DNA of 42,570 nt from Bacteroidales bacterium UBA6244. GTDB lineage: Bacteria; Bacteroidota; Bacteroidia; Bacteroidales; F082. The DNA lies in NCBI GenBank assembly GCA_002440885.1, contig DJVY01000121.1, positions 258 through 42,827 on the forward strand, read 5' to 3'. Shown here one piece after another: positions 41,433-42,570 of this stretch. Position numbers and translations under genes: made by a program. How positions within the stretch are numbered: position 1 is the first letter of the stretch; every line of letters starts with the position of its first letter. The notes under the pieces are model-generated. The model made no database searches, was not told the DNA's origin, and saw nothing but the letters and a program-made list of their open reading frames with translations.

Positions 41433-42187
41433 TAATAATAATATTTATCGGGGGCGCGATTATAGACAGGAATAAACCAACCAACTTTAAAACCAATGAA
41501 CCAATCGAAATGGTTGCTATCGTCGCGGCGCATTTGATCGAAAATCCAGTCGCGGCGGCTTTTGGTAAACCCCTGTATAAATTCAAATCCGGCATAAAAA
41601 TTAACCAGTTTTGTATTGCCCATGTAATAATACCCCACGAACTCGTTAAGCGACAACCCTCCTGTGAGCCTATCATAACCTTTGCCGTAGTCATCGTTAA
41701 TCTGGGGAGCAGTTTTGTGTTGGTTGTCGATTTTCATCCTATGCATAAGCAGTCCGACACCCCCACTGATCATCACCCCTGAATTTGGATTGGCGCTCAG
41801 CAGGTTTAATATCTTTCCTACCCCGAAGGTAAGGTTGTAACCGCGTTCGTATAGTGAATAAAGGGCATAAGTTCCGTTACCGTCAATAATGAAATGATCG
41901 TGGGTTTCGACCATGCTCAAAATGGAGTCGGCATTTTTTATGTTGCTGCCAAAAATAAAGTTGGCTTCCACCGACCACAGCCAGTTTTTGTTGGTTTTAA
42001 ATTTCAGTGCCCCGCCAATGGTGGAGTTATTGCCATACTGCAGAGCCACGTCACCTCCCGGGATTTGAAACGCATAAGTAACCACAGGAAGGAAAGCCGA
42101 AATAACGGTATCGTTGGCATTTAGCTGGGCAAACGCACCTTTTAAATAAAAAAGAAGGAATATCAGGATATAAATCTTTTTGTTCAT
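41429..42187 (-). CDS. predicted outer-membrane beta-barrel protein, unknown function
   Basis: 252-residue protein with a signal peptide (MNKKIYILIFLLFYLKGAFA) followed by amphipathic strands rich in Gly, Tyr and Asn, for example GGALKFKTNKNWLWSVEANF, ERGYNLTFGVGKIL, GVMISGGVGLLMHRMKI and KLVNFYAGFEFIQGF, and a C-terminus DKYYYY. This looks like a small outer-membrane barrel. I do not recognise a named family. The frame is open to 42229, but the promoter box at 42204-42211 and the signal peptide support ATG 42187. Its stop overlaps the waaA start (ATGA), so a role connected with LPS or the outer membrane is a reasonable guess. Confidence 0.75.
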   Translation of the reverse strand: MNKKIYILIFLLFYLKGAFAQLNANDTVISAFLPVVTYAFQIPGGDVALQYGNNSTIGGALKFKTNKNWLWSVEANFIFGSNIKNADSILSMVETHDHFIIDGNGTYALYSLYERGYNLTFGVGKILNLLSANPNSGVMISGGVGLLMHRMKIDNQHKTAPQINDDYGKGYDRLTGGLSLNEFVGYYYMGNTKLVNFYAGFEFIQGFTKSRRDWIFDQMRRDDSNHFDWFIGFKVGWFIPVYNRAPDKYYYY

Positions 42188-42203
42188 AAGCTGTATTTTA
42201 AGG

Positions 42204-42211
42204 CAAAGATA
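42204..42211 (-). promoter_or_regulatory. -7 box of the outer-membrane protein-waaA operon
   Basis: Minus strand TATCTTTG followed by CC; transcription near 42198, about 11 nt before the ATG. No TTG at the -33 position. Confidence 0.5.
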
Positions 42212-42281
42212 AACTGAAACATAGCACACCCTATCGAACTACTGGTAATAAACTAAATTTTCTGATAAAAATTATACAACA

Positions 42282-42313
42282 TTTAGCGCATTAAGGCGCT
42301 TTATATATATTTG
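42282..42313 (+). promoter_or_regulatory. promoter of the DegT-family aminotransferase, with a dyad in its spacer
   Basis: TTTA (42282-42285) and TATATTTG (42306-42313) with a 20-nt spacer. The spacer holds an inverted repeat AGCGC/GCGCT (42285-42300) around ATTAAG, which could be an operator. Predicted leader about 35 nt. Confidence 0.5.
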
Positions 42314-42353
42314 CAAACTGTTTTGTGAATTTATTAACATTAAAAAGTAGCAC

Positions 42354-42570
42354 ATGATCAAACACAACATGGTCGATTTAGTTGGCCAATACAATAAGAT
42401 TAAACAGGAAGTAGATGAGTCCATTATGGAAATCCTGTCGAACGCCTCATTCATCAACGGTCCGGCAGTGCACCGCTTTCAAAAAAACCTGGAGAACTAC
42501 CTGGGTGTAAAGCATGTAATACCTTGTGCCAATGGAACCGATGCATTGCAGGTAGCTTTAATGGCACTCG
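42354..42570 (+). CDS. DegT/DnrJ/EryC1/StrS-family sugar aminotransferase, 3' end outside window
   Basis: First 72 codons of a gene starting MIKHNMVDLVGQYNKIKQEV. ILSNASFINGPAVHRFQKNL, ENYLGVKHVIPCANGTDALQ and VALMAL are the N-terminal substrate-binding region of PLP sugar aminotransferases such as WbpE, which aminate a 3-keto or 4-keto nucleotide sugar. The catalytic lysine lies beyond the window. It is divergent from the outer-membrane protein-waaA operon and probably begins another glycan-sugar gene set. Confidence 0.88.
   Translation, partial: MIKHNMVDLVGQYNKIKQEVDESIMEILSNASFINGPAVHRFQKNLENYLGVKHVIPCANGTDALQVALMAL

Noticed and set aside
1..42570. Defence system, prophage, integron or CRISPR array
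   Set aside because: No integrase, transposase, nuclease-methylase pair, toxin-antitoxin pair or regularly spaced direct repeats were seen on either strand.

Overview
The window is ordinary chromosomal DNA from a member of the Bacteroidota, most likely the Bacteroidales/Marinilabiliales side of the phylum. This rests on several signs: ribosomal proteins of Bacteroidota type; a GldA-like ABC ATPase; a type IX secretion sorting tail on a thioredoxin-like protein; a DUF4296-type lipoprotein; weak Shine-Dalgarno signals; and a recurrent upstream box TAnnTTTG (sometimes with TTG or TTTG 19-22 nt before it), the primary-sigma promoter signature known from Bacteroides and Flavobacterium. I saw no insertion sequence, phage gene, tRNA, rRNA or CRISPR array.

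Layout. 1-7,873 (minus): the joined str and S10 ribosomal operons, read rpsL-rpsG-fusA-rpsJ-rplC-rplD-rplW-rplB-rpsS-rplV-rpsC-rplP-rpmC, with rpmC cut by the window edge. Two promoters and a structured leader lie upstream. 8,293-11,640 (plus): a PcrA/UvrD helicase and a GldA-like ABC ATPase. 11,749-19,931: a cell-surface or metabolite biosynthesis region. It holds an acyl carrier protein, a KASIII-type synthase, a short-chain reductase and a membrane GT2 glycosyltransferase (plus); a sulfotransferase and a B12-binding radical SAM protein (minus); then a PseH-like GNAT, an APS kinase and a WecE-type sugar aminotransferase (plus). 19,964-23,028 (minus): yicC-gmk-quinone-reductase-like-nadD. 23,172-27,000 (plus): a TPR membrane protein coupled to a phospholipase-D/cardiolipin-synthase-like enzyme, then ornithine aminotransferase. 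27,001-27,519: a terminator and a candidate small RNA with its own promoter and terminator. 27,520-29,256 (minus): kdsD-lptB, two lipopolysaccharide functions. 29,404-32,113 (plus): recQ and a DUF4296-like lipoprotein. 32,097-34,169 (minus): deoC, a T9SS-tailed thioredoxin-like protein and a small lipoprotein. 34,234-34,859: two overlapping dyads, a sigma-54-like promoter, two tiny genes and a terminator. 34,993-36,660: a short CDF transporter and a lipoprotein. 37,100-40,095: convergent aminopeptidases P and A. 40,164-42,187 (minus): an outer-membrane-type protein overlapping waaA. 42,354-end: the start of a second sugar aminotransferase.

How the genes work together. Apart from housekeeping, the theme is the cell envelope: Kdo supply (KdsD), Kdo transfer (WaaA), LPS export (LptB), phospholipid synthesis, two sugar aminotransferases and the 11.7-19.9 kb block. 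That block could make PAPS (APS kinase) and use it (sulfotransferase), make a short acyl chain on its own carrier protein, and make and acylate a 4-amino-sugar. My reading is that it decorates a surface glycan or lipid with acyl and sulfate groups; this is inferred from families and neighbourhood, and the product is unknown. The other most interesting items are the sigma-54-like unit with its nested dyads, the candidate sRNA at 27.1-27.2 kb, and the structured rpsL leader.
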